A stretch of 64,000 nt of DNA from Ustulina deusta (taxonomy: Eukaryota > Ascomycota > Sordariomycetes > Xylariales > Xylariaceae), in assembly GCA_023159155.1 (NCBI GenBank), contig JAJNNX010000004.1:930001-994000 (forward strand), read 5' to 3'. Positions 9,952 through 22,600 of this stretch are shown here, in pieces (position 1 is the stretch's first letter; each line of letters opens with the position of its first letter). Both the position numbers and the translations under genes were made by a program. The notes beneath the pieces are model-generated. The model saw only the letters and a program-made list of their open reading frames with translations. It was not told the DNA's origin and did not search any database.

Positions 9952-11570
9952 CTACTCCTTCTTCTCCTCCAACGAGGCATCTTTGAGGTCCGAGGTAACG
10001 GCCTCAACTTTAGAGTCGGTCTTATCCCCATTGACGCCGTTAGGGGTTGCGGTTCCAGACGTTTCTGCAGCTTCTTCAGCTTCCAGTTTCTCGATCTCCT
10101 TCTTCGCCTTCTCGATATTCTAGAAATAGTTAGCAAATATGTGTGTAGAAAATCATCCAGACGACCTACTCGTTGCGTCTCAGCCTGTTGATCAGACTTC
10201 CAGTGATCGAGTTTTGCCTTTACTTTCTCGATGAGAGCCGGAACGTCAGCAGCACTCATTGGGGGATCAACGCCCAAGAAACTACAGTCGTCGATGACCG
10301 AAGGTGGGCAGTTGAAGCCGCTCTTCTCAACAGCGACCGACTTTTTGCCCTTCTTTCCCTTTTTAATAGCAGGGAGGTAGTCGTCATAACGGTCTTCCTT
10401 TCGCACTAGCTTGGTGCCCTTCAGACCAGAGTCGTCAACCTTGCGCGAAGCTTGAGCGGTTAAACCACTGTCGGCGAGGAGGGGAGCCTTCTCGGTAGAA
10501 GTGGATGATGGGTCAAAGAAATGGAGCAGACTGTTGGCGCGACGGATCTCCTCAAGGTAGGCTGGGTCGCCAGCCTCCTGTAGCAGCTTTTGGGCGCGCT
10601 CTTTCTTCTTTTCCTTGTCAAAGCGCTCCCGTTCAGCCTTTTGGCGCTCCCGAATTTTCTGGCGTGCCTCACGCTCGTATTCGCCAAAGGCTTTCTTCGC
10701 AGCGTAGTACTCGTCCTTCAATTTACGCACAGCCTGAAATTTCTCTTGTTGTTCGGCTTGTAGTTTGCTTCGCTCATCGCGCAAAGTGTTGAGGCTCTTG
10801 AAGGCCTCGTCCTGTTCGGCCTTAATAGAGTCCAGTTCACCCTGGACCTTGGAATAGCGCTCGCTGAGGGCACGAGACTCGGGGTCATCCATGCTATCCT
10901 TAATCTCCTTAATCTTAGCCTTCAGGTCATCGATGGCCTTCTGCGAATTATCGAATTGGGCGAAATTCTTGCGTTGCTTGCGCAGGTTCGAGACCTCGGT
11001 CAAAGACTTCTTCTCGTCGACGAGTTTCATCATGCCGCTGTTCACTTCCTTCTCAAGAGCCTCGATCTTGCGATCGATTTCCTCGACGCTCTTAAAAACG
11101 ACCTTGCCACGAGCACTCTTCTGTTCGGTAATACGGGACCGGAGCTGTTCGTCGAGCCGCTTAATCTGATCGAGCTTAGAGTTGCGAGCATTCTTGCCAA
11201 CACCTTGCTTGTTACGGATCTCGTTCGCTTCGGCGATTAGTTCCTGGCGGAGCTTCTGGGCGGGCGTCGGGGCATCTTTATTCTTGCTGGGGGTGGCGAG
11301 CTCAACCTTGGCCTTAATAGCGTTCTATATACGATGGCGTAAGCACGTTGCCACAGGTAGTATAGGGAGTGGGCACGCATGTCCAGGTCAAGTTTGAGCA
11401 CTACAACATACATATTTAGCCATCGAGTCCTGGTATTCCTTCTCAGCCTTGGCCAAACTCTCATTGAAGAGTTCGGCATTGGGCCTCTCTGGCTTCTCTG
11501 GCTTCTCGAGCTTCTTCTTGTCAGCCGCTGTCAGAGCAGCAGCGACGGGGGTGGTAGCGGTGTCGGCCAT
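9952..11570 (-). CDS. bfr1: Bfr1-like nuclear segregation / mRNP protein
   Basis: Three exons on the minus strand, 11412-11570, 10170-11324 and 9952-10119, give 493 codons with all junctions in phase 0. Intron 1 is 87 bases (GTATGT donor, TATATAG acceptor) and intron 2 is 50 bases (GTAGGT donor, gctaac branch, TTTCTAG acceptor). The ATG at 11570 starts MADTATTPVAAALTAADKKK. The protein is almost wholly charged coiled coil. It carries the family stretch RNKQGVGKNARNSKLDQIKR early on and a later EYEREARQKIRERQKAERER basic coil, followed by a conserved LLHFFDPSS segment and a FNCPPSVIDDCSFLGVDPP segment. In yeast, Bfr1 associates with polysomal mRNPs and the ER and suppresses brefeldin A sensitivity; the role here is inferred. 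It diverges from rpb5. Confidence 0.92.
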
Positions 11571-12386
11571 GGTTAAAGAAGACGCAGCCGACGATGGGGT
11601 CGGAAGAGGGACGGATAATAAAAAATATCGTATATTAAATTGTTCACGTATAAGAAACCAGTGCACTGGCGTAAAAAGGGAGGGTTCCCAAATGAATGGT
11701 GGACTGCTTTCTCCACACTCTACTTATATATTATATAGAGAAGAGAGGAGGAAAGAGATGTACTAGGTGAGGGTATGAACAATGGCCAGCAACCTGAAGA
11801 GAAGAAGGCCAGATTTCAGGGTCCAGAAGGCTGTCAGTCAGTTCTCCTAGGTTTTTGCCCAGCAGATGGAATTTTTCTGGTTGTTCTTGGCATGAATTTG
11901 GGGTGCAGCACAGCAAACCGTGCAGTGTACCATCCACCCTAATTCTTTACCCCAATTCACCAATGAGCGCCGGCCATTCATGTGGTCTGGGCGTGTCAAG
12001 GTGGGCCCGTCCTAAGCCGAACCCGTCCCGCACCTGGCCATTGTACCTTTGTACCTGCATTAAGCCTCCTGTATATAAATTTACCTGGCTATACCACTAC
12101 ATTGTATGTATAGTGCCTCCCTAAGTACCGAGGTAGGCAGGCATAGTGGAGACCCCAGCAACTCGCGACACCCCTGTAGAGTTGGTGGAATTTTTCAACC
12201 GTGGAAAGCAAGGCTGAGACAACTGCCTGTAGGCGATCATCGTCAGGTCTTGTTGTGTTTCTCCTCTCTGCGCATATCACTACAACTCTCCAACAACAGC
12301 CATTCCCAGGTTCTAGGTGCACTCACCCAGCGCAGGTACGATTGATTGAACGCATTCCGCGCCGTGCAGTCCCGACCAGTGCCAAC
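11571..12386. promoter_or_regulatory. shared bfr1-rpb5 divergent promoter region
   Basis: 816 bases separate the two start codons, so both 5' regions must lie here. The bfr1-proximal half contains AT-rich sequence with repeated TATA (about 11719-11740), and the rpb5 side has a pyrimidine-rich stretch at about 12240-12310. No specific factor site can be named with confidence. Confidence 0.5.
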
Positions 12387-13230
12387 ATGGCGGACGTCGA
12401 CAATATGAACTCGGAGGCGAACGAGAGGAGCATAGTGAAGGCCTGGCGCGCATGGAGAACCGCCCACGAGATGGTCCAGGACCGTGTATGTCGACTCCAA
12501 TGCTAGCCATTCGCTGCGAACTGCGAAAGTAGAGATGCTGATGGACCTAGGGCTATGAGCTAGCGGAGGAAGAGGTCAAGATCTCGCTCGATGCATTCAG
12601 AACACAATATACCAGCATAGATGGCACAGTTTCGTATGTGTGCCCTTGACGCAATAAGGCCCTCAACCAAAAGCCACGCCTTGGTTAACCAGAGCTGTAT
12701 ACAGGCGCGAGAGAATGAAGTTCTCTGCTCGACCAAGCCCCGAGATGCTCAAGAAATACACCCCTCCGGCGACCCCCAGCAATCCCGATCCGCAACCAGA
12801 TGTTGGTACTATCTGGGTTGAGTTCAACGACGATACCAGCGTCGGCGCTGAGGCGATGCGCAAATTCGCAAAGTTCTGCTCGCACGAACACTACAGAACA
12901 GGCATGATGATTCTGAGCGGGAACGTATCATCTGCTGCCAAGAAGGAGATCCCTAAATTCGCCCAGTGGACTAGCATCGAGTGGTTCCTCGAGGAAGACC
13001 TCCTCATCAACATCACCCATCACGAGCTTGTGCCCCGCCACGTCATTCTAAGCAGGGAAGAGAAGACAGCCCTGCTTAAGCGGTACCGCTTGAAGGAGAC
13101 CCAGCTACCCCGTATTCTCCAGCGGGATCCGGTTGCCAAGTACTTCGGTATGCGACGCGGACAGGTCGTCAAGATCATCCGCAGCAGTGAAACGGCCGGA
13201 CGTTACGCTAGTTACCGGCTGTGTGTATAA
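12387..13230 (+). CDS. rpb5: RNA polymerase shared subunit Rpb5 (RPABC1)
   Basis: Three exons, 12387-12485, 12551-12633 and 12705-13230, give 235 codons. Intron 1 is 65 bases (GTATGT, CTGAT branch, CCTAG) and intron 2 is 71 bases (GTATGT, gttaacc branch, ATACAG). Rpb5 is common to RNA polymerases I, II and III. The N-terminal jaw domain begins with KAWRAWRTAHEMVQDRGYEL across the first junction, and MKFSARPSPEMLKKYTPP follows the second. The C-terminal assembly domain is canonical, with INITHHELVPRHVILSREEK, LLKRYRLKETQLPRI, DPVAKYFGMRRGQVVKI and the terminal SETAGRYASYR. The length matches fungal homologues (about 210-235). Nothing is missing. The N-terminal jaw is more divergent than the C-terminus, as usual in the family. 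Confidence 0.96.
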
Positions 13231-15454
13231 AGAAAAATACCCAAGAGTGGAAGGAAAGACGGTGGAGCAGAACACCATTTGCAGAGTACGGCGTCTAACA
13301 TGGGTGACAATGGATATTTCGACGGCAGGGTGGCGTTTATGGTATGCAAAGCTTGGAGGGCTTCTATGTTGGCTTTTAATACTAATCGAGCCTTCTCGAT
13401 ACAAGTCTGTGTTTCATTCCCAACAATTGAGTGTGTTGAGGTTTCCTGCTCAGTTTTTCGTTTGATGCTTAGAATAATTTATGGCACAACCAAGTCGAGA
13501 AACTCCAAGCCGTCGCAAACGTTCCCCGTCGTGCCGGAACTGATCGCAACGAGAAGCAATCGGATTTTCAAGGTTTCCAGACAAACTCTTCCTTGAATCA
13601 ATTCAATCACGCACATGCACATCTACACTCAACATGGCTGATGATCCCAAAAGCCTCTCCGCCCAGTACATTTATCGGGAACTGGCTAACATAGATGGCC
13701 CGACAATTCTAATCAGGGAAGCCTAACGAGTATAATCGAGTTCCACGACTTTGAGGCCCCAACACTCTCATGAGCTAAATTGTGGTATATGATGAGTGGA
13801 CTCAGTCTACTGTCTAGCTGGACGTTAAGAACTGACCGATGCTGGTGTTGGCACTCGCCTTGTATCCTCTCTACTCGAGCGATGAGTACATTCTACCTAG
13901 GTAGTGTATACCGAATGACACTCCTTACTAATATCTCGCCCGTCTATAAGACTATTGTCTTGTTAACGAAGATCAACACTGGCTCGAGGGGGGAAATTTT
14001 TGAGGTCTAACTTCTGAATACAATTAAGACGATACCTCTTATCCGATCTACACTATTTCTTGAACCTGTTCTACACGTTCTGGATGAAGTATTACATATG
14101 ATGTTCGTTATCACGTCAGAATAGCAAGGGATGAATCGGAACTTCTCTACACTAGCTGTGCTGAGATAACAGACCTACATATATGCATATGTCGTTAAGG
14201 TACACACTTATCAATTTGGATGGGGAGCACAAATCTCATTGTCAAGAGACAGAGGATTTTCGTCACAACGCCAAATCAGGCGTTCAACGTTCGATCGGTA
14301 GATCTCCTATGCCGGACTTATAATGTTAAATAAGGCGTCTCGAAGTCCGAGCGTCTAGGGTATCCAGAGCTCTCGTTCCACTACCAAGACATATATGTGC
14401 TGGCTTCAACCTCAGCTCCGGTAGGTAGCAATGTAAGCAGCCTCATTCATATGTGTCTCGGACAGTGAGCGTAATTGGGATAATTACTCCGGAATGCAAG
14501 AAGTACACTACTTGGACAATGAGGCATTATTAAATTAGAAAGAGGAATTTAAACTATAATACATTGAAATTCGCTCTTTCAACAGACGGAATGAAGCCAG
14601 TCTATATACATACCCTAAATCCCATAGACGACCAAGTCCTACAGCTCAACACGCTTTCACTTCCTCATCAGTCGCGGTACCACCTAAACCCCCTCCCGTG
14701 TTGTCATGTCAGAACGGATAATCCGCGTGGGATCCTTCAGGTTATGTACCTCGTCGGTATGTCGTGGACGAGACGAGAGTCCGATACCAATTCCAAATCC
14801 ACGCAAAGTACCTACCTAGACCTAGAAAGTGAACCCCCCCTCCCCCCCTGTCGCACAGAGACACAATTGGTCGAAACTTACCTGACTCCCTGGGTATCTC
14901 GGAAGATGCGAAGAGATTGAGACCCGCCGCCACCGACCCAGTGGTAGGTATGACCCACGTGTATTAATCAGTCAGCCTGCCTGTCAGACCTCGTACCCCC
15001 CGGATGTACAGGGACGATTACCCTCACGACTCGGACAAGTCACTGAGTAAGACATGGGGGGGAATAAGACCCGGAGCTTATGCCAGAGTCAATTCAATGG
15101 AGACCGTAGGTAGTAGTAGTAGTAGTGGAGGAATACCACAGAGGTATCCAGTGTCCGTTTGGTTCAATTAGTGTACGGATTGTAAATGTCTGGTCTAAGC
15201 ACACGAGATTTCAACACAGTGTAATTCTTCCACGTAGCCTCGCCAACCTTATTTGCGACGACAAGCAATGCCTAGGCACCCGTGGACAGCTAAACAAACT
15301 GGGCGTTTGCAAGGATTCACATTGGTATTGGGATAGATTTCTCAAAACCGGGCCAATCAGAAGGAACAGAAGATACCAGAAAGCTCTTTTCTATTTCATG
15401 GCTTGATGGTTATCATTCGTACAGCTAGCTAATTAGTTGGCCACCAGCCTTCAC
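13231..15454. other. gene-poor region downstream of rpb5
   Basis: No supported gene. Short frames at 13133-13596 overlap the rpb5 3' end and look like chance. Otherwise ordinary AT-moderate sequence with a (TAG)n microsatellite at about 15107-15127 and scattered TAGGTA words. Confidence 0.45.
15107..15127. repeat. (TAG)n microsatellite
   Basis: About six TAG units in tandem are visible. Confidence 0.85.
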
Positions 15455-15847
15455 CTACGTCCCGCACAAGAAAGAAATAAAAAGTACCAGTTGGGGGTAT
15501 CTATAAATCCAGTGAAAAAACCATCGCGCCATCGCGACGGCAGGTCTAAGGAGACGAGCAACAATGTGAAGAAAAAGCTTCCAGTGCTGTACCAGCATCT
15601 TGTTTAATACCCTTTCCGATACCTTTAGTATTTCTTCCACCAATCCACGACCTAGCTCTCTGTTGTATTCCCATGGCTCCCCTGGCCTAAATCCCGCCAA
15701 CTCTCGCCAAGGGGGAATAGCGCAAGAGGAGAAAATCGTGCCTCTAGTCAACCCCCTACCATTGGAGTTGTTCGCTCCCGTGTCGTGAAACCGAAAACGC
15801 CGCGGTGACTTTGTCTCTAAAGCCAATTCCAATGAAAACAAATCCAT
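15455..15847 (-). CDS. possible small membrane-anchored hypothetical protein
   Basis: An uninterrupted ATG-started frame of 130 codons on the minus strand. It starts 226 bases past the stop of the 7TM gene and has the same orientation. The first half is mixed and polar. Residues from about 60 look helical (ELGRGLVEEILKVSERVLNK), and the last 45 residues are strongly hydrophobic and aromatic (MARWFFHWIYRYPQLVLFIS), consistent with one or two membrane segments near the C-terminus. I do not recognise a family. The periodic amphipathic pattern and the real ATG make it better than most frames here, but chance or the 3' UTR of the neighbour are alternatives. Confidence 0.3.
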   Translation of the reverse strand: MDLFSLELALETKSPRRFRFHDTGANNSNGRGLTRGTIFSSCAIPPWRELAGFRPGEPWEYNRELGRGLVEEILKVSERVLNKMLVQHWKLFLHIVARLLRPAVAMARWFFHWIYRYPQLVLFISFLCGT

Positions 15848-16073
15848 TTCCCGGGATGGAGAGTGAAAATCTCAGCGCATGACGCCCGGTTCCCAGCCCA
15901 ATCTGCTTGGGTTTTGATATATACGGATAAATATATATAAACTTGTATTACACTTCATGATAGATTTCGGCATAAACGTCGTAAATCTCATGAGATCGGA
16001 GACCGATTGTGAAGGCCTGATAATGGCCGTCACCGGGTTATAGTAGAAGTATGGCGGTAGAGGAGTTCTCGTG

Positions 16074-17797
16074 TTATCTGAGTAAGCCTCCAGCATCGAC
16101 TAAAATTGGACCACCACGATATTCAACCATTTCATAAGCTGGCTCATGAGGATGTTGTGGTATCGGCTGTAGCCCGGTCCCACTGGGAGGTGTCCTGGCA
16201 CGTCTCGGCTGAAAAGGGTGGAAGAGCCCACCCAAGTCCTGCAAAAGTGTTTGAGAGCCTCGTCGGAAACCGGAGCCACTTGCAGTCATCGTTGGTGATG
16301 GCGTTGCACGGTACGGGGAGAGTGGATCCTGGCTTGAATTGAAACTGTTGCGAGTGCTCCGTAGGGTCGTGTCGCTCGTCTCGGAGTCCGGCAAGCCTCC
16401 TGCATCGAGAAAAGAGACCCGCCTGGGAGTGTTGGTTGAGTTGCTCTGGCCAGAAGAGGGTAACTGGTCATGATGGAGAAGAGCATTTTCTCTTCGTTCA
16501 ACACTTAGGGCCTGCTGTTGGTCGAATTGCCAATTGCTCATCCTGGTGATCGGTGCGGGTCCAAGCCCTAAACTCGAAATTTGTTCCTCCTCTTGATCAC
16601 GATACTCCGGACTGAAGCCTAAGCCTATGTCTCTAACCAAGTCTTCATCGCTCCCCCAATGCCTGTTAATTGTGGGGCGCCTCGAGGATGTTCGTTCCAT
16701 GGAGTCACCAGCGACAGAATCTGCTCTATATTTGATTTTCTTGGTACCTCGATCGCGGACGAAGGAACCGAGTACTAATGCGTTTGCCGCCGTCGTCGCG
16801 AAGAGTAGCTCAACTGATGCAACAAGAGACCGTGTCTGTTGGCTACCATGGGTACGGAAAACGTAAATAATCCGATAGATAGTGGTGGCAACGGGACCTA
16901 AGCTCAAGGAAAATAGCAAGGCAAGTTGAAACTTCCTTTTTGAGCTCATGTTACTGGATAAGATGATAGGTACGGGGAAGATGACTAGGACAAGGTCGGT
17001 CATAATATTAGCTGTGGCCATCGTAATGACCTGAACGTAGCCTTGGCGGCATTGGCCGCCGGGATCAGGCAAAACCTGCCAATAGAGATTAAATGGCCGA
17101 CATTCAGCCAAATTCGCACCGAGGACAGCTACAAACGTGACACCCAATACACAACGTATGATATTGAGTGTAATGTCGTGGGACCGCCTCCAAAAAGTGC
17201 TCGTTAAGCGCTTGAAATAATCGAGGACGGCAAGCTTGAGAATCCAGAGCCTTGGGTCGCACGCAGGTTAGCTAGCTTTAAACAGATGTAAACCAATTCG
17301 GAGCAATTCTGTGACGTTATACTTCCAGTTTACAGGTTGGGCCAGAGCTGGAGCCACAACAGGTAGGAAACTCAATAGAAATGAACGGGATTGTGATATT
17401 GAGGGACAGGATGATAAATGTGAACGATTAAACTTGCTCGGGAAGGGGAAGAAGGTAAGACTTACGTTGCTGCATATAACACGCGACTGGCTATAACAAG
17501 CCCGCTTGCAATGGACTTGTGTCTTTTCTCCGTCTCGGTCAATGGCCAGGTAAACTGGGCATTGTTGGTCCCCCAAAGCAACACGATATGGACAAGACCC
17601 ATACGAACGAAAAGAGGGATGACAGCGAAGGTGACGGTTTTGTCCTCCCGAAAGAGCTTCTCGGATCGGATAAAACGACCAGCAACACGCAAGAGGATGA
17701 TAGTGGCACAGAACAGGGTGATCCACCAGCAGACGAGGAGCGTGGGCTTGTCGTCGTTGGCGGTGTGCAGCGGCGGCGGCGACGAGTACAACGACAT
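16074..17797 (-). CDS. fungal rhodopsin-like seven-transmembrane protein
   Basis: Two exons, 17466-17797 and 16074-17250, give 502 codons. The intron is 215 bases, long for this window, with GTAAGT donor, gctaac branch and CCCAAG acceptor. The join gives RVLYAATLWILKLAVLDYF, the usual third-helix sequence of this family. Seven hydrophobic segments are visible in the first 275 residues: LLVCWWITLFCATIILLRVA, then VTFAVIPLFVRMGLVHIVLL, the junction helix, LNIIRCVLGVTFVAVLGANL, ITMATANIMTDLVLVIFPVP, LALLFSLSLGPVATTIYRII and VASVELLFATTAANALVLGS. The paired loop cysteines AECRPF and GGQCRQG are present. There is no CFEM domain in front and no retinal-binding signature, so this is the large uncharacterised fungal family, not an opsin. 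About 227 Ser/Pro/Arg-rich, probably cytosolic residues follow helix 7. Substrate or ligand is unknown. Confidence 0.88.
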
Positions 17798-20700
17798 GGT
17801 GTCTGTGGTCAATAGTGGCCACGCCCGTCAACCTCCGTAGAGGGGACGAGCGGGGGGTTCGCAATCGTCCCCGTGGACTAGCAGACTCGACGTTGGTTCT
17901 TCTTGCGGCTGATAAGTGAGATTCCCGCTACCTGGCGCAACATTCAGTTGCTGGAAGCCCAATATCGACACAACGAGTCGACAGCGCGATAGATAGAAGA
18001 TGCAGTCCTTCGGTCTCCGGTATCCACTGCAATTCGAGTATGCAATGCGCCGACAATGTTGAGACAACTGTTACGAAAGCCTTCGACAGACGTCCTATGA
18101 TCCCGTACTAGCAACAGCAATATCGAGTTTGTGTGATGCATATGCATATATAATAGTCGTAGCGCGAGCCTCCACCTCTCGTGATAGTAGATTGCATGTA
18201 CTATAATAACGAGTCGTAAATGACGGCGATAAATTGTACATGGTATAAAAAGTACGGAGTGTTAGTAGTCGTGACAGGAGAAGCAATAGGAGGCGGCGAT
18301 AACAGGAACAGCAGCACTACCAAGAAGACGTTCGTGGCAGTTGAGACGTCGCAAAACCACGACGAGAGTCGAACTCGAGCTCGATGAAAGAAGGTCGGAC
18401 GAGGTGAGACAAGTGGGTAGCGAGATGCGCTGAGGTAGTAGGCGAGGAGGTACCTAATAATTGAGTCTTGGGGATTCAACCTCCCACCATGATCCTCCTG
18501 CTGCTGCTCCTGCGTCTAGTGCACGCCTGCGCGGGCGGCGGTCTGCTTGGTACCAGGAGGTATCTAGTCGACACTAAGTGGTGTATCTGCTTTAGCGTTG
18601 CGGGAGAGCGCCTGAAAGAGGGTTTCGAGCCGACAAAGCACGACGTCGCACCACTTCTGTAGGCACAGTCTACCAATGAAGGGGTTCTGAAGGGGCGGGA
18701 TGGTAGATACTCCAGGGCAGACCAGGGTCGTGTCCAGGGGACCGAAGTCCACTGTCCACTGTCGAGGGAGGGCGAACGCAGCCCAGTTGTCTTACACTGT
18801 TGAACATGGGACATGGGAGATGGGACATCTCTCCACATCGTCGAATCCATCGGGATGGCATCGTCCCACTTTGCAGGTCCCGCTACTTTGGGTTGCCATG
18901 TATATAAGGTGTGGCTTCATGTATCTGCCTGTACTTCCGCCACTTCCACTACCACGATCGCCGTTGCTAGTTGTTCCAACTGCTGTGCCAACGATGGCGC
19001 TAGTAGTTGGGTATTTCAATACAGGCGAAAAGCCAGGCCCAGCTATCGCCAGAAGATAACGATGGCGCGAGTCTGGGCACAGCTTTTGTCTAGTGTATAT
19101 AGTGTACACTGCAATCAAGACTGACCGCCACAGTATTCGATGAAGACGACGACCATCGAGATTCAACACTAGGTAGTACACCTGGGCAGGCAACAGGTAT
19201 CTGTCTCTACGGGACAGCTCCCACGGATGCGCAAGTAATTCCCCAATCGAGGTTTCAGATGTACCATTGCCTCATCTGCTTACGTCTATATGTAGTATAC
19301 ACCACCTCTCGAGGGCAGTCTACTTACCCCGGTATTGTGTGACAACACCATCAAGAAGTGTCCCATACTCTTGGATTGGCTCAATCTCTTGCGGTGAAAA
19401 AAAAACCCCGTCCCATGCATGTCGTGCGGCTGCCTGTTGTTGGTTGGTGTTCGACGAAGCCAAGCATGGGGCAAGCTCCTCCCAGAATCCTCGTGTACGA
19501 TCTCTTGTACCCGGTACTGGCAAAGTCTCACCACACTGCGACCTCGAAACATGCATTGTACCAGTGTATGTAGGTAACTTGGTTAGTATGGTCTTGACTC
19601 TCAGACCAAGTCTTGGTCTAGTGTAATGACTGGCCAGTACCATAGTGAAAAGAGGAGGGAGAAGCGAAGCAGGGAAAGCAATGGACCAGCCAGGGTGCCG
19701 CTAAAAAAGCCATGCCAACCTCGCTTGTCTAGATCAGCCATTCGACGTCCAGCCTAGCCGAGTCGTTACCCTTTTCAGCAGCTGAGCCCATCTTGACGAT
19801 CTGATAGCCGTTGTCTCCCGTTGACCTGCTATACTCCCATGGTAGAGTTACTGCGGCGGTATGTACCCAAGATCGATACACTGCATACGTATTGATATGG
19901 TATCTCGTGTATATTACTTCCTTATATAAGCTGACGAGGCGGCAGACGATCGTTTCGACCGCGCTACTGGATGTAGGATGCGACCACCAATCATGACCTT
20001 GCCTATAAATACCTAGTGTGTTTGTTAAACTACCTAGGTAGGTACTGGGTACGTGGTGTAAGTGGAATTAATACTCGTGCTCGACTGTAGAAAAGATTGC
20101 TGTTGCCGGTATCAACGATCGCAAGTGTGTCTTATCTAAAGCACTTAAGGTTAGGTAGGTATTTAAACTCCGAGCATGAGACGAATGACAAGTGAGATCC
20201 TTCGAAAAGCTAACAAGGCCTAATTAAACCTCCCGACAATGAACCAGCACGGGAGAGGACAGCTCGCTCGCCTAAAATGTACGTAGTCGGCAGAAGCGCC
20301 CAGACTGCGACAGCTGATTGACTGGTTCTCGTCAGCAATGCATCAGCTCTTCCCTGGCCTTCTTGCCTCTTGCGTCACCCCAGATCCGTTCACCACGTTC
20401 GACATGTGAATGGATTTGGCGTCGACTCCCTATCCCTCATTAGCCCTAACGCCCTTAACTGTTTCCAAGTCGCTGGTAACTGAGCCATGTACATCGTATT
20501 TGTGCAGCGGATCTTAGTTCTGACTCGTCATACCTCTTCATTATCACACGCTAACGACATCGAGAAAAGCGTATCCTAGCACACACTACACTAAATGATG
20601 GTGCCAGATAACAGACACCAAGGGAACGGTTCCGTCGCTGAAATGCCCTGCATGTTGACTGAGCTGCACTAGTGTAGTGTAGTGTATGTAGGCTCTGGCT

Positions 20701-21384
20701 TTGAATATTTGTTGGGTCATTGGCGCCAAACGGCAAGTCGGTAGCAGCACTCGCGATGGCCGGCCATTGATGGTAGACCATTACATTCCTAACCGATGGA
20801 TACTCTTCTCGTGATAAACAGCGAGACAACGCGAATGAGGATAAGCTTGCATTCATTATTCCCATTTACACTGCCCGTACAAGCGCTCATGATCGTACTG
20901 ATGATATGCAATTCCTACCCCACGAGCAAGGGCAGTCGATAAGGATCCTTGCTCCTGTATGGGGGTCACCTGGTCCGGGTCAAGGCGCGAACCGAAAGTC
21001 CGCTGTTGGACAATTTAAATCTTGGGAGCCCTGACATATTAGGCTACCTGCATCGACCATGTGAAATTCCTGTATAGGTTTCCTCCCCGCTGACAGCGCA
21101 CAAACTACCTCCGATAGAGCCTCATGCTTAGTAGAGTTACTGCTGCGGTTCCTCCTTTTTGCCGGGCTGGAGCTGGGGGTAATTGTGGGATGATGGTTCG
21201 ACCAGGCGAAAGAACTGGCCAATTCAGGAATTTGACATGATCGACGTAGGTCGTCCATGCCATCCATGCTTGTTGCAGACTGGGAAGTGAATGATGACAA
21301 TTACTTTTGTTTCCGACTGCCGAGCCATGAGCGATACCTTCCTCTGAATTGGGATTGGTGGCCATGCTTATCGCCGTACGATAT

Positions 21385-22600
21385 GTGTAGGTACCGAGAT
21401 ATCTTCTCCCTCATCACTAAATCGCTAGGTACACTGCAGTACCTACATCACCCTTAGGTACAGCAGTCAGTACCTATTTGATTTCCCGATCGGCATCCTA
21501 CAGTACGTGGGTACCTAGTGCATCTCTGGTCAGCCTCTCAGCCTTTTATTTTTTATAGCACATAATTCATGAGCATCCAAAAAAGACTGCTTCCGTCCAC
21601 ACCGTCATATCTATAACAGTTGAAGCAGGCTACGTATAGCCTAACATGCCAAGCTTTTCAACCGCGAAACCCATCGCTCACCGACATGGCTTACACTAGA
21701 GAGACCCGACATTGCGGATAGCATGACATGACGTTTCCCTCAATGCCTCAATGCAATGCCTCCACTGTCAATATAGCCCATACACAACGGCTCTCGGGCA
21801 TTCGTTGGCAGCTATACTATACTAACCTGGATCTTATTCAGCCCAGGACAGCCTTCCGCTCTCTGCTCACCGCCAGCTAACCGCCTCTTTACTTGTTGCA
21901 CACTACCCTCCCTCATTCACTAAGCGAAGCCAAACCTGGGGTGTGGTACCCAGATACGGACTGCCGCTACGGATCGGTCCTCTGCCATCCTCCCTGCTCC
22001 CTGCTCCCTGATCCCTACATAGCATGCACTACACTACGAAATGAGCAAGCCGCCAGCTCTATTCTACCTACCCGTCCGACGATGCTGTAGAATTTAAATA
22101 AAAGCGCATTCTGCAAATCAGCCTCCATTGAGCCGCATGATCCGCGCTGGTCCGGACCAAGCAGTACCTACGTGCCGAGCTACAAGTCACGAGGGCGGTT
22201 GCTTGGTACATAGGCTATAGGCTGCTGCCGAGCTTTGGCGACAATCCACTCGGACCGACCTTGACTATATCCGTGCGGTTGCCGAACTAGGTTAGGTACC
22301 TAGGTTAGTGAAGTCATTTTTCAACGGCAATTTTGGCCGCAAGCCAATGCTGTAGGTAGTCTAAGTAAGTGAGACTATTCAATGGGGGGTGTCGCCCTCA
22401 AATTTACAAGACCATGCTCCCAGCAAGACCTTTCTTGTGGCGACTTATTGTCTAGGTAGGTACTTTTTATTTTATTTTACATACATACTAAGTAGTAGTA
22501 TGTTGTGGTTGCCACCGTATAAGTTGTCACCCTGCCTCAAGCAGGCTACGTACTACCTTACCTACTAGATACTTACATACCTTAGTATATATGTACTACA
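21385..22600. repeat. TAGGTA/TACCTA-rich tract
   Basis: Numerous GGTACC, TAGGTA, TACCTA and CCTAGG words recur at 21385-21515, 22286-22310 and 22440-22600. Several are palindromic, such as the ctaggttaggtacctaggtt word near 22288. Confidence 0.65.

Noticed and set aside
17268..17864. A 198-codon minus-strand frame spanning exon 1 and the intron of the 7TM gene
   Set aside because: It is out of frame with the transmembrane protein and reads through its intron; the spliced model fits the family.
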